Positions 33,910-41,967 are shown, counted from the first letter of the stretch. The stretch is DNA of 64,000 nt from Dyadobacter luteus (GCF_003383615.1 NZ_QNUL01000008.1:143825-207824), one strand, 5' to 3'. Numbers and translations are program-made. The notes: a model not told the origin generated them from the sequence alone.

Positions 33910-33916
33910 CATAACG

Positions 33917-34312
33917 ATGAACCTGACAGAAAATCAACGGCTTAAAGTGCCTATTTTACAATGGCTGCTACTGGTATTTTTATCGGCTGGCTTAGTCAGT
34001 TCTTCATTTCAATATCAGTCGGTAAGGCCATTTGCCTGTATTGAAAATACATTATACCAGAAATCGCCAGCTACTAATAGTGCTGCGGTTGCCATTTACA
34101 GGCAGCGTTTTCCCCGGGCGTTCATTTTCCAAAACTTAAATATTCAGTTAAAGTCCTTACAATTCTTATCCGGAAAGCTGCAACTACTCCACGAACTCAA
34201 TTTGAGCCGTAATCCTGCTTTCCTGACCTTAATCCTACGTTTCGCTTTTCCCTCCATTTTGCCCAGATGCTCCACTGTGTCTTTCGGGCCAGACTTCATT
34301 TTTCGCCCATAA
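33917..34312 (+). CDS. unrecognised small membrane-anchored protein, doubtful
   Basis: A 131-residue frame starting seven bases after the SDR stop. The N terminus has a hydrophobic segment (PILQWLLLVFLSAGLVSSSF, about 12-31) that could be a signal anchor. The rest (about 40-131) is rich in L, F and R without a motif that I recognise, and a prolines-and-phenylalanines tail is unusual. The tight spacing favours a real gene; the composition argues against. A 68-codon antisense frame overlaps its end and has no better claim. Confidence 0.35.
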   Translation: MNLTENQRLKVPILQWLLLVFLSAGLVSSSFQYQSVRPFACIENTLYQKSPATNSAAVAIYRQRFPRAFIFQNLNIQLKSLQFLSGKLQLLHELNLSRNPAFLTLILRFAFPSILPRCSTVSFGPDFIFRP

Positions 34313-34391
34313 CCACTTACTACGGTTTTAATAAGTAACAGTTCCAGCATGTATTGCTGAACTGAGGATACCTATATCATCATGACTCAAA

Positions 34392-34550
34392 ATGAAAACA
34401 ACTTTCATCTCTTTGATTGGAAAGTGGTTGAGAAGGTTAGTTATGGCATTTATGTTGGGATTTTCTAATGTGTTGAATCAAGAAACCAGAATGATTGACG
34501 ACACCTTTTTCCTCACGGAACAAACTTCCGAGGATAAAGACAAGCAGTAA
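34392..34550 (+). CDS. small protein with amphipathic or membrane N terminus
   Basis: A 52-residue frame: MKTTFISLIGKWLRRLVMAF opens it, a hydrophobic MLGFSN stretch follows, and the tail is acidic (TEQTSEDKDKQ). The charge pattern, basic at the front and acidic at the end, is what a small membrane-associated protein shows. A competing frame one base off (34384) is shorter. No family recognised; the 34313-34560 gap otherwise holds nothing. Confidence 0.35.
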   Translation: MKTTFISLIGKWLRRLVMAFMLGFSNVLNQETRMIDDTFFLTEQTSEDKDKQ

Positions 34551-34560
34551 AATCGGGTTC

Positions 34561-35310
34561 CTAGATCACATGAATACCCATGTCACGATAAACCTTACAA
34601 TCATCACTATCGCCCGTCTGGTCAGTGACAATTGTTGTCAGCTGATCGGTCGGGCATACATAAAAACCTTCTGCTGTCCCCAGCTTCTCTACAGTCGACA
34701 ATGCAATAATCTCCTTTGATACATCAACCATGGCCTTTTTTACTTCACTTTCTTCGTAATCAGGACCTGTGACACCCAATTCCGGATGAATACTGCATAT
34801 ACCCATCAAACAAATATCTGCCCTGAATTTTGCAAAAAAATGCATGGTATCGCTTCCAACCGTTACGAATGACTTTTTCATCAAACGTCCTCCGGCAAAC
34901 AAAACCTCCACCTTTTCGTGCTCCTCCAGGATACTGGCAATAGGGAAACTATTGGTAACCACTGTGAGTCTGATATCTTTCGGTAATGATTGCGCTATCA
35001 GAAGTGGTGATGTACCTCCGTCAAAAATGACTACCTGATCATCCTTCAAAAAACCTAAGGCCTTGTTTGCAATAATTTGCTTCTTTTCATTTCCGTAACC
35101 TATTCTGTCTTTGAAATGATGCGGTCCGGGAGAATGAGGAATAGCACCTCCTCTGACAGATTTCAACAAACCTTGTTCTGCCAACTCTTTAATATCTCTT
35201 CTTACCGTATCTTCCGAAACTTGCAAAATATTGCTAAGTCCTGCAAGCTGCACCTTTTGATCAGTATTCAACTGATTAAGAATAACTTGAAAACGTTCCT
35301 CCTTTAGCAT
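34561..35310 (-). CDS. DeoR family transcriptional regulator
   Basis: From the ATG at 35310 the protein has 249 residues, the normal DeoR length. The N terminus MLKEERFQVILNQLNTDQKVQLAGLSNILQVSEDTVRRDIKELAEQGLLKSVRGGAI is the DeoR winged helix. The DeoRC sugar-phosphate sensor domain follows with FDGGTSPLLIAQSL, VVTNSFPIASIL, VLFAGGRL and GICSI. The frame runs on to 35499, but that extension passes over the intergenic region and the start of the divergent gene and is rejected. It is divergent from a 5'-nucleotidase, and a perfect 16-bp palindrome lies between. Its effector is probably a phosphorylated sugar or nucleotide sugar; unknown. Confidence 0.88.
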   Translation of the reverse strand: MLKEERFQVILNQLNTDQKVQLAGLSNILQVSEDTVRRDIKELAEQGLLKSVRGGAIPHSPGPHHFKDRIGYGNEKKQIIANKALGFLKDDQVVIFDGGTSPLLIAQSLPKDIRLTVVTNSFPIASILEEHEKVEVLFAGGRLMKKSFVTVGSDTMHFFAKFRADICLMGICSIHPELGVTGPDYEESEVKKAMVDVSKEIIALSTVEKLGTAEGFYVCPTDQLTTIVTDQTGDSDDCKVYRDMGIHVI

Positions 35311-35356
35311 ATAATTAATAATTAGACTGCAATTTAAGAAAATATAGTAAAACAAT

Positions 35357-35372
35357 TTGCAATATATTGCAA
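35357..35372. promoter_or_regulatory. 16-bp palindrome, probable DeoR-type operator
   Basis: TTGCAATATATTGCAA is a perfect palindrome 47 bases before the DeoR start and 50 bases before the nucleotidase start. Related half-words (CTGCAATTT at about 35328, ATCGCAAA at about 35398) flank it. It is the natural site for the adjacent regulator. Confidence 0.6.
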
Positions 35373-35421
35373 TATTTGATCTATTTTTAAAGCAAAATAT
35401 CGCAAACACAAATTGACAGAC

Positions 35422-35952
35422 ATGAAAAAGACTATTGCCATTGACATGGACAACGTCATTGTAGATATCGAAACCAACTGGATAAACATCTATGAACAAG
35501 AATTTGGCGTAAAGATTGACCGGAATGAAATGCTGGGAAAACCTGAAGATATGGCATTTCCTGATCCTGTTGCTGCCAGAAATTTATTGTACAAACCGGG
35601 TTTTTTCCGTTATGCACCCATCATGCCGGGCGCTGTTGAAGCATTGACTGAACTAAATAAAAATTTCGAAATTTATATCGTTTCTGCCGCGATGGAGTTT
35701 CCTAACTCACTTGCCGAAAAATACGACTGGCTGGCAGAACACTTTCCATTTATATCATGGAGAAATATTATTTTCTGCGGAGATAAAAGTGTAGTTGTAA
35801 CCGACTTTCTGATTGATGATCATCTCAAAAATCTGGATTTCTGTAAAGGGACACCTATTTTATTTACAGCCGCGCATAATGTTAACATAACCAAGCACCA
35901 CAGGGTAAACAACTGGGTGGAAGCACTTCAGTTTCTCCGGGAGCATGTGTAA
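35422..35952 (+). CDS. 5'(3')-deoxyribonucleotidase-like HAD phosphatase
   Basis: From the ATG at 35422 the protein has 176 residues: MKKTIAIDMDNVIVDIETNW carries the HAD nucleophile D8 and acid D10, and later IIFCGDKSVVVTDFLIDDHLKNLD gives motifs III and IV. This is the NT5C (5'-nucleotidase, deoxy pyrimidine type C) pattern, enzymes that dephosphorylate deoxyribonucleotides and trim dNTP pools. A TTG at 35413 could add three residues but ATG is preferred. It is divergent from the DeoR gene, which may control it. Confidence 0.85.
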   Translation: MKKTIAIDMDNVIVDIETNWINIYEQEFGVKIDRNEMLGKPEDMAFPDPVAARNLLYKPGFFRYAPIMPGAVEALTELNKNFEIYIVSAAMEFPNSLAEKYDWLAEHFPFISWRNIIFCGDKSVVVTDFLIDDHLKNLDFCKGTPILFTAAHNVNITKHHRVNNWVEALQFLREHV

Positions 35953-36039
35953 AGATCACGATTAGGTAATAATTGGTGGGTAATCCCGATTTAGTGATAC
36001 TTAATAAATGATTTCTTTTACAGTTTGTTTGAACATTCG

Positions 36040-36055
36040 CTATATTTCGCCGTTT
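36040..36055 (+). promoter_or_regulatory. possible promoter, variant TAnnTTTC box
   Basis: CTATATTTCGCCGTTT shares the CTAnnTTTCGCCGTTT pattern with the kup upstream region (17438-17453). The outer-membrane protein gene starts 84 bases later. TTTG words lie at 36024 and 36028 but at short spacing. Confidence 0.3.
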
Positions 36056-36139
36056 ACCTATGGACACATTTTGATCACAAGTAAACAAAGCTCACTTTAA
36101 TAGAATCTGTTTAGCTTTTACCTACTCACCGTCTAATTC

Positions 36140-36784
36140 ATGAAAACCAAATTACTCTATCTGCTATTCATTGCAGCTCCTTGTTTCGTATCGAAAACTC
36201 AGGCTCAAACCTTTACAGCCAAAGCCGGTTTAAATCTTGCCAATGTAAAAGAAAATGGCGGCGGCCTGAACCTTGACTATGATATGAAGCCAGGCCTTCA
36301 TTTGGGTTTGGCTGCTGAGTTACCGATTAATAACTGGCTAGCCATTGAACCTGCATTACTTTTCAATCAAAAGGGAGCCAAATTCAATAATAATTTATTT
36401 GGGACCAAAGTTGACGCCAGCATTAAGATGGATTATCTTGATATTCCGGTTAACCTGAAAGTTTCTCAAAAGATGGAAAACGATATGAGAATATTTGCAA
36501 CGGCAGGACCCTACCTGGGTATTGGGCTGGCAGGTAAGGTAAAAGCAAATGCGGGGGGCCAAACAGTTGATGAAAAAATAACATGGGGCTCAGATGAAGA
36601 TAGTATGTACAAACGCCTCGAAGCAGGAGCGACATTTGGCGCTGGTGTTGAAATCAATATGATTCAATTAGGGATTTCTTATGACCTGGGGCTTTCGAAT
36701 ACCTCAGCAGTTACAGATGATGGTTATTCGTCCAAAAACCGGATTCTGAGATTTTCAGTAGGTTACCGATTTGGCAAAAACTAA
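36140..36784 (+). CDS. outer-membrane beta-barrel protein (OMP_b-brl_2 type)
   Basis: A 214-residue protein with a signal peptide (MKTKLLYLLFIAAPCFVSKT, likely cut after QA) and an alternating-hydrophobic body: GLNLANVKENGG, KPGLHLGLAAELPINNWLAIEPALLFNQKGAKF, YLDIPVNLKV and a closing FSVGYRFGKN whose penultimate aromatic fits a barrel end. This is the small porin-like PorT/OMP_b-brl_2 group common in Bacteroidota. No ligand or transport role can be assigned. It is monocistronic, between the nucleotidase and convergent uvrB. Confidence 0.82.
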   Translation: MKTKLLYLLFIAAPCFVSKTQAQTFTAKAGLNLANVKENGGGLNLDYDMKPGLHLGLAAELPINNWLAIEPALLFNQKGAKFNNNLFGTKVDASIKMDYLDIPVNLKVSQKMENDMRIFATAGPYLGIGLAGKVKANAGGQTVDEKITWGSDEDSMYKRLEAGATFGAGVEINMIQLGISYDLGLSNTSAVTDDGYSSKNRILRFSVGYRFGKN

Positions 36785-36847
36785 AAAGAAAAGGAGCTTG
36801 ATCAAAAATCGGGCTCCCTCTTAGCAAATCACTCTCTAAATCTTTTA

Positions 36848-38866
36848 TCAGGATTTCTCCTTCACACGCTCCTTCAATTGCATTAACTCATCCCGCAAAC
36901 GCGCCGCTTCAAGGAAGTCAAGATCTTTGGCAGCTGATTCCATTTTACGTTGTGTCTCGGCAATCAATTTCTGAAGATCATTTTTACCCATATATTGAAC
37001 TACCGGATCCGCCGCTATACGGATTTCAGTTGGTTCTACATATACCTTTCTAGGCTTGGAATCCGCTACAGAAGTTTGTTCCATAATTGCTTCCTTCGAC
37101 TTCAGAATTGTTTTGGGCGTAATTCCGTGGGCTCTGTTATATTCTAATTGAATACTCCTCCTACGGCTTGTTTCATCAATGGCCTGCTCCATTGATCCGG
37201 TCATCACATCGGCATACATAATTACCTTCCCACGGTCATTACGGGCGGCACGTCCGATTGTCTGGATCATAGAGCGCACATCCCGAAGGAATCCTTCTTT
37301 ATCCGCATCCATAATAGCCACCAGCGAAACTTCGGGCAAATCCAACCCCTCTCTTAACAGGTTCACACCCACCAGTACATCGAATACACCCAACCGTAGC
37401 TCCCGTAAAATTTCCACGCGGTCCAGTGCCTTCACTTCTGAATGTATATACCGGCATTTGATACCAACTCTATCCAGATATTTGCTCAGCTCCTCCGCCA
37501 TACGTTTGGTAAGCGTAGTAATAAGGACCCTGTCACCCATTTCGATTCTCTTAGTTACCTCATCGAGCAGATCATCAATCTGATTCAGACTTGGGCGTAC
37601 TTCAATTTCCGGATCGAGCAAACCAGTTGGCCGGATGATCTGCTCTACCACCACACCTTCCGATTTTCTCAGTTCATAATCAGATGGTGTCGCACTTACA
37701 AATATGGTTTGGGGCGTCATATCTTCAAACTCCTGGAAAGTAAGCGGTCTGTTATCCATCGCAGATGGCAGCCTGAAGCCATATTCCACCAGTGACTCCT
37801 TACGAGATCTGTCCCCACCCCACATCGCGCGTATTTGCGGCATGGTTACATGGCTTTCATCAACAACCATCAGAAAATCTTCCGGGAAATAATCCAGTAA
37901 ACAGAATGGTCTTTGCCCGGGCAAACGACGATCGAAATACCGCGAATAGTTTTCAATACCTGAGCAATAACCGAGCTCACGCATCATCTCCATATCAAAC
38001 TCCGTACGCTCCTTCACCCTTTCTGCTTCAGCCAATCGGCCTTCCGCGGTGAAATATTTAACCTGCTGTACCAAATCATCCTGAATCTCCTTGATAGACT
38101 GATTAAGTACATCCCGGCCCGTCACAAACAGATTAGCCGGAAAAATGGCGATAGCTTTATCATTGGAAATCTTCTTTCCGCTATCAGGTTCAATACGCTG
38201 AATTTCTTCAATTTCATCGCCGAAAAAGATGACCCTGTAAGCAAAGTCAGCATAGCCGGGATAGATATCTACCGTATCGCCCTTCACACGGAAAGTACCA
38301 CGACTAAACTCAACTTCAGTACGGCTATACAAAATCTCCACCAGTCTGAACAGGAATTGATTCCTGCTCACGATATCTCCCAACTTCACACTCACAATAC
38401 TCTTTTTGTACTCATTGGGATTGCCTGCTCCATATATACAGGATACCGAGGCCACCACCAGCACATCACGTCTTCCGCTCATCAGAGAAGAAACCGTATG
38501 TAACCTGAGTTTATCGATTTCCTGATTGATCATCAGGTCCTTTTCTATATAGGTATTTGTAGTCGAAATGAATGCTTCGGGTTGGTAATAATCATAGTAG
38601 CTAATGAAATATTCCACCGCATTATTAGGAAAAAACTGCTTGAATTCTCCATATAGCTGCGCAGCCAATGTCTTGTTATGACTCAAAACCAGCGTGGGCC
38701 GGTTAATTTCCGCAACTACATTCGCTACCGTAAATGTTTTCCCGGAACCAGTAACCCCAAGCAAAGTCTGGGCAGGCTCACCGGCATTAATTCCATTTAA
38801 AAGTTGTCTTATCGCTTCCGGCTGGTCACCGGTAGGTTTGTAATCAGAAGTCAGTTCAAAATTCAT
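36848..38866 (-). CDS. uvrB: excinuclease ABC subunit B
   Basis: From the ATG at 38866 the protein has 672 residues, the normal UvrB length. Walker A GVTGSGKT lies at 37-44, the beta-hairpin region YYDYYQPEAFI follows, then DESHVT (motif II), GVNLLREGLDLPEV and QTIGRAARN (motif VI). The last 35 residues (DLQKLIAETQRKMESAAKDLDFLEAARLRDELMQLKERV) form the UVR domain that contacts UvrC. It loads on damage with UvrA and verifies the lesion. The frame extends to a TTG at 38929, but those 21 residues are encoded by an AGCT-word repeat and are not conserved in UvrB. Confidence 0.96.
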   Translation of the reverse strand: MNFELTSDYKPTGDQPEAIRQLLNGINAGEPAQTLLGVTGSGKTFTVANVVAEINRPTLVLSHNKTLAAQLYGEFKQFFPNNAVEYFISYYDYYQPEAFISTTNTYIEKDLMINQEIDKLRLHTVSSLMSGRRDVLVVASVSCIYGAGNPNEYKKSIVSVKLGDIVSRNQFLFRLVEILYSRTEVEFSRGTFRVKGDTVDIYPGYADFAYRVIFFGDEIEEIQRIEPDSGKKISNDKAIAIFPANLFVTGRDVLNQSIKEIQDDLVQQVKYFTAEGRLAEAERVKERTEFDMEMMRELGYCSGIENYSRYFDRRLPGQRPFCLLDYFPEDFLMVVDESHVTMPQIRAMWGGDRSRKESLVEYGFRLPSAMDNRPLTFQEFEDMTPQTIFVSATPSDYELRKSEGVVVEQIIRPTGLLDPEIEVRPSLNQIDDLLDEVTKRIEMGDRVLITTLTKRMAEELSKYLDRVGIKCRYIHSEVKALDRVEILRELRLGVFDVLVGVNLLREGLDLPEVSLVAIMDADKEGFLRDVRSMIQTIGRAARNDRGKVIMYADVMTGSMEQAIDETSRRRSIQLEYNRAHGITPKTILKSKEAIMEQTSVADSKPRKVYVEPTEIRIAADPVVQYMGKNDLQKLIAETQRKMESAAKDLDFLEAARLRDELMQLKERVKEKS

Positions 38867-38884
38867 AACCTGATAATAAATGTA

Positions 38885-38925
38885 AATAGCTGTTAGCCAA
38901 TACTTATTAGCGATTAGCTGAGGAA
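38885..38925. repeat. AGCT-word repeat upstream of uvrB
   Basis: AATAGCTGTTAGCCAATACT followed by TATTAGCGATTAGCTGAGG repeats TAGCnnTTAGC words. It keeps an open frame into uvrB but lies outside the conserved protein. Confidence 0.5.
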
Positions 38926-39040
38926 TCAATTGACATCATATGGAGCAAAATCAAATTTCCCAATAGGTGCTTACTCTAAACAACGCTGATTAAATATAGA
39001 ATAGTTTCTTGTACTGACGGGCTGTAAATACGCCGTGTAC

Positions 39041-39074
39041 AAAAACAATACCCCGACTTTTCCGCCGGGGTATT
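39041..39074 (-). terminator. intrinsic terminator of the cupin gene
   Basis: A perfect 9-bp stem (AATACCCCG, 39047-39055, against CGGGGTATT, 39066-39074) is followed on the minus strand by GTTTTT. It lies 33 bases after the cupin stop at 39107. Confidence 0.85.
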
Positions 39075-39106
39075 TCAAAATAAATAATTCTATACGTAAG
39101 ATTGCA

Positions 39107-39949
39107 CTAGACCAAATGCTGTGCCTTCTCTACAGCTTGCTTCTCTTTCCAATGCTGCCAACCTAAACCAAAAATTTTGGTCATGCTTTTATCTACAAAC
39201 GTATGTCGAACGATGTTCATACCACCGCGAACAGCAGTAAATACTGAGTTATTAGCACGTAGAGCCAAACTAAATCCTCCGTCTACATAGCGGATATAAT
39301 GCCACCACAGAGACGGGATAAAGATAGTTTCCCCGTGCATGAGTGTAGTTTCATATCCTGTAAGCCCTTTCAGAGCCGGGAATTTTTCATAGTCCGGATC
39401 AATCGGATTCACCTTGCTCATTACAGTGTATGGATGGTGATAAAGCCTCGCGCTATCTTCGGGTGCGAACAGTATTACCTGCTTGCGCGTATGGAACTGT
39501 GTCAAGAACACATTCGAGCAATCCATATCATAGTGCAGGTTTGTGATTGCACCCTGTCCTCCGAAAAATACAAATTTGTAAGACTTCAAAAACCCATCCA
39601 TAATGGTCGGGAAGATAATATCCTTCTCCAATGAAGGTGCTTTTTTGAATATATCGAAGAGGAACAAACGAAGATCTGTAGGTCCTGCTTCAATGGCTGA
39701 AAGATAATCTCCAAACTTCATCGTTTTCGCGGTCTGGAAATACTTATCAGCGTCATGCACGTGATTATCTACCAAGGGCACTTCTATTTGTCCATGATTT
39801 TCCCTGAGCCAGTCGAATGTCCATTTTTCCATGGCCGGCCAATCCTTCATCAGATCAGTAAATACTACCGGACGACTTGGTTTTAAATAGTTTTCGATGA
39901 ATTCTTCACGGGTAAGTCCGCTACGCTTTTCTATGGGCACTAATTTCAT
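39107..39949 (-). CDS. cupin-like JmjC/Cupin_8 domain protein
   Basis: A 280-residue protein of the Cupin_8 (JmjC-like, FIH-type) group. The iron ligands can be placed at H139 and D141 (NLHYD) and H217 (SLWWHYIRY), the usual HxD...H facial triad for Fe(II)/2-oxoglutarate hydroxylases. RPVVFTDLMKDWPAMEKWTFDWL is the typical N terminus and RKQVILFAPEDS the central strand. Bacterial members hydroxylate proteins (for example ribosomal proteins) or small molecules; the target here is unknown. The gene is alone, ended by a good terminator. Confidence 0.85.
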   Translation of the reverse strand: MKLVPIEKRSGLTREEFIENYLKPSRPVVFTDLMKDWPAMEKWTFDWLRENHGQIEVPLVDNHVHDADKYFQTAKTMKFGDYLSAIEAGPTDLRLFLFDIFKKAPSLEKDIIFPTIMDGFLKSYKFVFFGGQGAITNLHYDMDCSNVFLTQFHTRKQVILFAPEDSARLYHHPYTVMSKVNPIDPDYEKFPALKGLTGYETTLMHGETIFIPSLWWHYIRYVDGGFSLALRANNSVFTAVRGGMNIVRHTFVDKSMTKIFGLGWQHWKEKQAVEKAQHLV

Positions 39950-40324
39950 GACAGAAACAGAATTAATGATAAACTACTGAATAAAAGGATTAATTAAAAT
40001 ACAGTATGTCTGGTGATAACCTGGAATAGAACTAAATGAGCGGGATGCGCTGCGAACAATAACAGTTAAAGACTGCACATAAGTTCTGAAATCCTACCCA
40101 TTCTGATATCCGATCCAAATTTATTAAAGAGTATTGAGAAACAACATTATTTTCATACTTAATATAAAAATATCCCCTCTAAGTTTATAGAGTTTATATT
40201 TTATAAATATCCCAAGAAGGGCCACTATCGTCGTTAAAGATGATTATGCTCATGGGATATGAAATTTGGGCAGTGAATTAAGAAAAGCACAACAAATTTG
40301 TAAATTGACCTCCAAATCAAAAAC
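39950..40324. other. 375-base intergenic region with ATATCCC direct repeats
   Basis: No convincing reading frame. Two copies of a TATAAA(AA)TATCCC word lie at about 40163-40177 and 40202-40214, 39 bases apart, and an inverted GGGATATG at about 40254-40261. They could be operator sites for the DUF1003 gene start at 40325. No exact TAnnTTTG box was found. Confidence 0.4.
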
Positions 40325-40903
40325 ATGGATACCGGAAAGCAGGATATTGAAGACATTCTTGATGTACAGAACATCCAGATTAAAAAATTGCATGACATCG
40401 TACTTCAGTCCATAAAAGACCAGGATTTACTTCTAAGTAATCTTCTACATCCTCCTACCGAAAAATCAACGGTCGGGCAAAGAATTTCGGATCAGGTGGC
40501 GAAGTTTGGCGGCAGCTGGACCTTCATCATCACGTTCTCCATTCTGCTCATTGGCTGGATCGCCTACAATTCCATGGTACCGGCATCTGCTCAGTTTGAT
40601 CCCTTTCCCTTCATACTAATGAATCTTGTTCTGTCGTCAGTCGCGGCTTTACAGGCTCCGATCATTATGATGAGCCAGAACAGGCAGGAAGAAAAAGACC
40701 GTATTAATGCCGAAAACGATTATATGGTCAATCTGAAGGCTGAACTTGAAGTTCGCAGCCTGCACCAGAAAGTGGATTTACTCTTGGAGGAGCAAATCAA
40801 AACGTTATTTGAAATTCAGGCCAAACAAGTAGAAATGCTAAAAAAGCTGGATCAGAAGATCGACCTGGTCCTTAAAAACGGCGAAAACAGTAACAATAGA
40901 TGA
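40325..40903 (+). CDS. DUF1003 family membrane protein
   Basis: A 192-residue protein with two close hydrophobic helices (about 65-83 and 95-113), FDPFPFILMNLVLSSVAALQAPIIMMSQNRQEEKDR, the hallmark of DUF1003, and a long C-terminal coiled-coil-like helix (about 128-185) rich in L, K and E. The N-terminal 60 residues are also helical and soluble. DUF1003 proteins are cytoplasmic-membrane proteins of unknown function. Its TGA overlaps the next ATG (ATGA), so the two genes are translationally coupled. Confidence 0.88.
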   Translation: MDTGKQDIEDILDVQNIQIKKLHDIVLQSIKDQDLLLSNLLHPPTEKSTVGQRISDQVAKFGGSWTFIITFSILLIGWIAYNSMVPASAQFDPFPFILMNLVLSSVAALQAPIIMMSQNRQEEKDRINAENDYMVNLKAELEVRSLHQKVDLLLEEQIKTLFEIQAKQVEMLKKLDQKIDLVLKNGENSNNR

Positions 40904-41241
40904 AAATCAACTACGATAATAAAGTATTCAATCCTGTTTCCAATTCAGAGAACGGAGAAGTAGACCTCAGTATGCAGTTCGTTTACAAACAAACTGGCAA
41001 TATCGTCACTTCAACCTATTCCGGCGGGCGCATTGTATCAGGACAGCTGATCGCCCTTGTCAATGAGGATGGTGGACTGGACATGCGTTATCATCAGATC
41101 AATACCAAAGGAGAAATGATGACTGGAATATGTATATCCACACCTGAGCTGTTACCTAATGGGAAAATACGGCTTTATGAAAAGTGGCGATGGACAAGCG
41201 GCGATTTATCGGAAGGAGAATCTGTTCTGGAGGAACAATAA
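40900..41241 (+). CDS. conserved hypothetical, sometimes labelled n-acetylglutamate synthase
   Basis: A 113-residue protein (MKINYDNKVFNPVSNSENGE) with beta-strand-like composition and conserved-looking GNIVTSTYSGGRIVSGQLIALV, DGGLDMRYHQIN, GEMMTGICISTPELLPNGKIRLYEKWRWTSGD. Similar proteins appear in databases as n-acetylglutamate synthase, but no GNAT or amino-acid-kinase motif is visible, so I regard that label as unsupported. It overlaps the DUF1003 gene by four bases (ATGA) and is followed by a YceI gene after 41 bases. Confidence 0.7.
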   Translation: MKINYDNKVFNPVSNSENGEVDLSMQFVYKQTGNIVTSTYSGGRIVSGQLIALVNEDGGLDMRYHQINTKGEMMTGICISTPELLPNGKIRLYEKWRWTSGDLSEGESVLEEQ

Positions 41242-41282
41242 TTTAAAGTCCGTGCATTATTATTCAGAAATCTGATCTTGAT

Positions 41283-41813
41283 ATGAAGCATCTTCCTTTT
41301 ATACTGATCCTCTGGACCGTTTTTTCAAATATCACCAATGCCCAAACAAGTCGGGTTGTTTCGGGCTCAACTAATTTCAGTGTAAAGTTTGTCCTGGGCA
41401 CCTGCGATGGTACTTTTGATGCACCAAAGGGAACTGCTGTGTTTGATGAAAATAATCCTGGAAAATCGTCATTCAACCTCACTATTGATGCTTCATCCTT
41501 TCAAACCGGAAATAAAACCCGTGATAAGGACATGAAGAGTGAAAAGTATTTTCATGTCGCCAAATTTCCTGAAATCCGATTCAAATCTTCAAAAATTGAA
41601 AAATCCGGCAATAATTACCGTGCTTCCGGAACACTTATAATCCGCGATGTAAGTAAAAATGTTACACTCCCCTTCGATGCCAAAAAGAACAAAGACGGTG
41701 GTTACACCCTCAGCAGCCAATTTGAAGTAAACCGGCTGGATTATCAGATCGGTGAAAAGGACTGGAAATTGAAGGATATTGTTACGGTACAAATCGTTGC
41801 AGAGATCCATTAG
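41283..41813 (+). CDS. YceI family periplasmic lipid-binding-like protein
   Basis: A 176-residue secreted protein. The signal peptide is MKHLPFILILWTVFSNITNA, cut before QTSRV. The YceI domain shows SGSTNFSVKFVLGTCDGTFDAPKGTAVFDENNPGKSSFNLTIDASSFQTGNKTRDKDMKSEKYFHVAKFPEIRFKSSKIE as sub-blocks, then GTLIIRDVSKNVTLPF. YceI proteins form lipocalin-like barrels that bind isoprenoid chains. The role in this organism is unknown; it may be read with the DUF1003 pair upstream. Confidence 0.88.
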   Translation: MKHLPFILILWTVFSNITNAQTSRVVSGSTNFSVKFVLGTCDGTFDAPKGTAVFDENNPGKSSFNLTIDASSFQTGNKTRDKDMKSEKYFHVAKFPEIRFKSSKIEKSGNNYRASGTLIIRDVSKNVTLPFDAKKNKDGGYTLSSQFEVNRLDYQIGEKDWKLKDIVTVQIVAEIH

Positions 41814-41907
41814 TACATTTCATTCTATCTTCCTTTAAGAGCAGAAAACCGTTTTTTCAGGTGATTTTCAAGACCGGGAAAATTATTCCGTACACTTTAC
41901 TTTGTAA

Positions 41908-41953
41908 TTAGTCTAAATACTATTTTATTTGCAATTCTATAATTGGTCTAAAT
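41908..41953 (+). promoter_or_regulatory. two DtxR/MntR-like half-sites upstream of the haem receptor gene
   Basis: TTAGTCTAAAT (41908-41918) and TTGGTCTAAAT (41943-41953) are spaced 35 bases apart, just before the ATG at 41968. TTAGTCTAAAT is identical to part of the reverse complement of the box between mntR and mntH. Each is a short palindrome (TTAG-T-CTAA). Confidence 0.5.
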
Positions 41954-41967
41954 TGACATAATTAACA

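Noticed and set aside
34561..35499. Long 312-residue form of the DeoR regulator
   Set aside because: The extra 63 residues cover the divergent intergenic region, the palindrome and the start of the nucleotidase; the 249-residue form matches the family.
36785..36847. Terminator after the outer-membrane protein gene (GGAGC/GCTCC)
   Set aside because: Only a 5-bp stem with a long loop and no good T run; too weak to call.
40900..41241. N-acetylglutamate synthase label for the 113-residue protein
   Set aside because: No GNAT or kinase-like motif can be seen, and the protein is too short; I treat the database-style label as unsupported.
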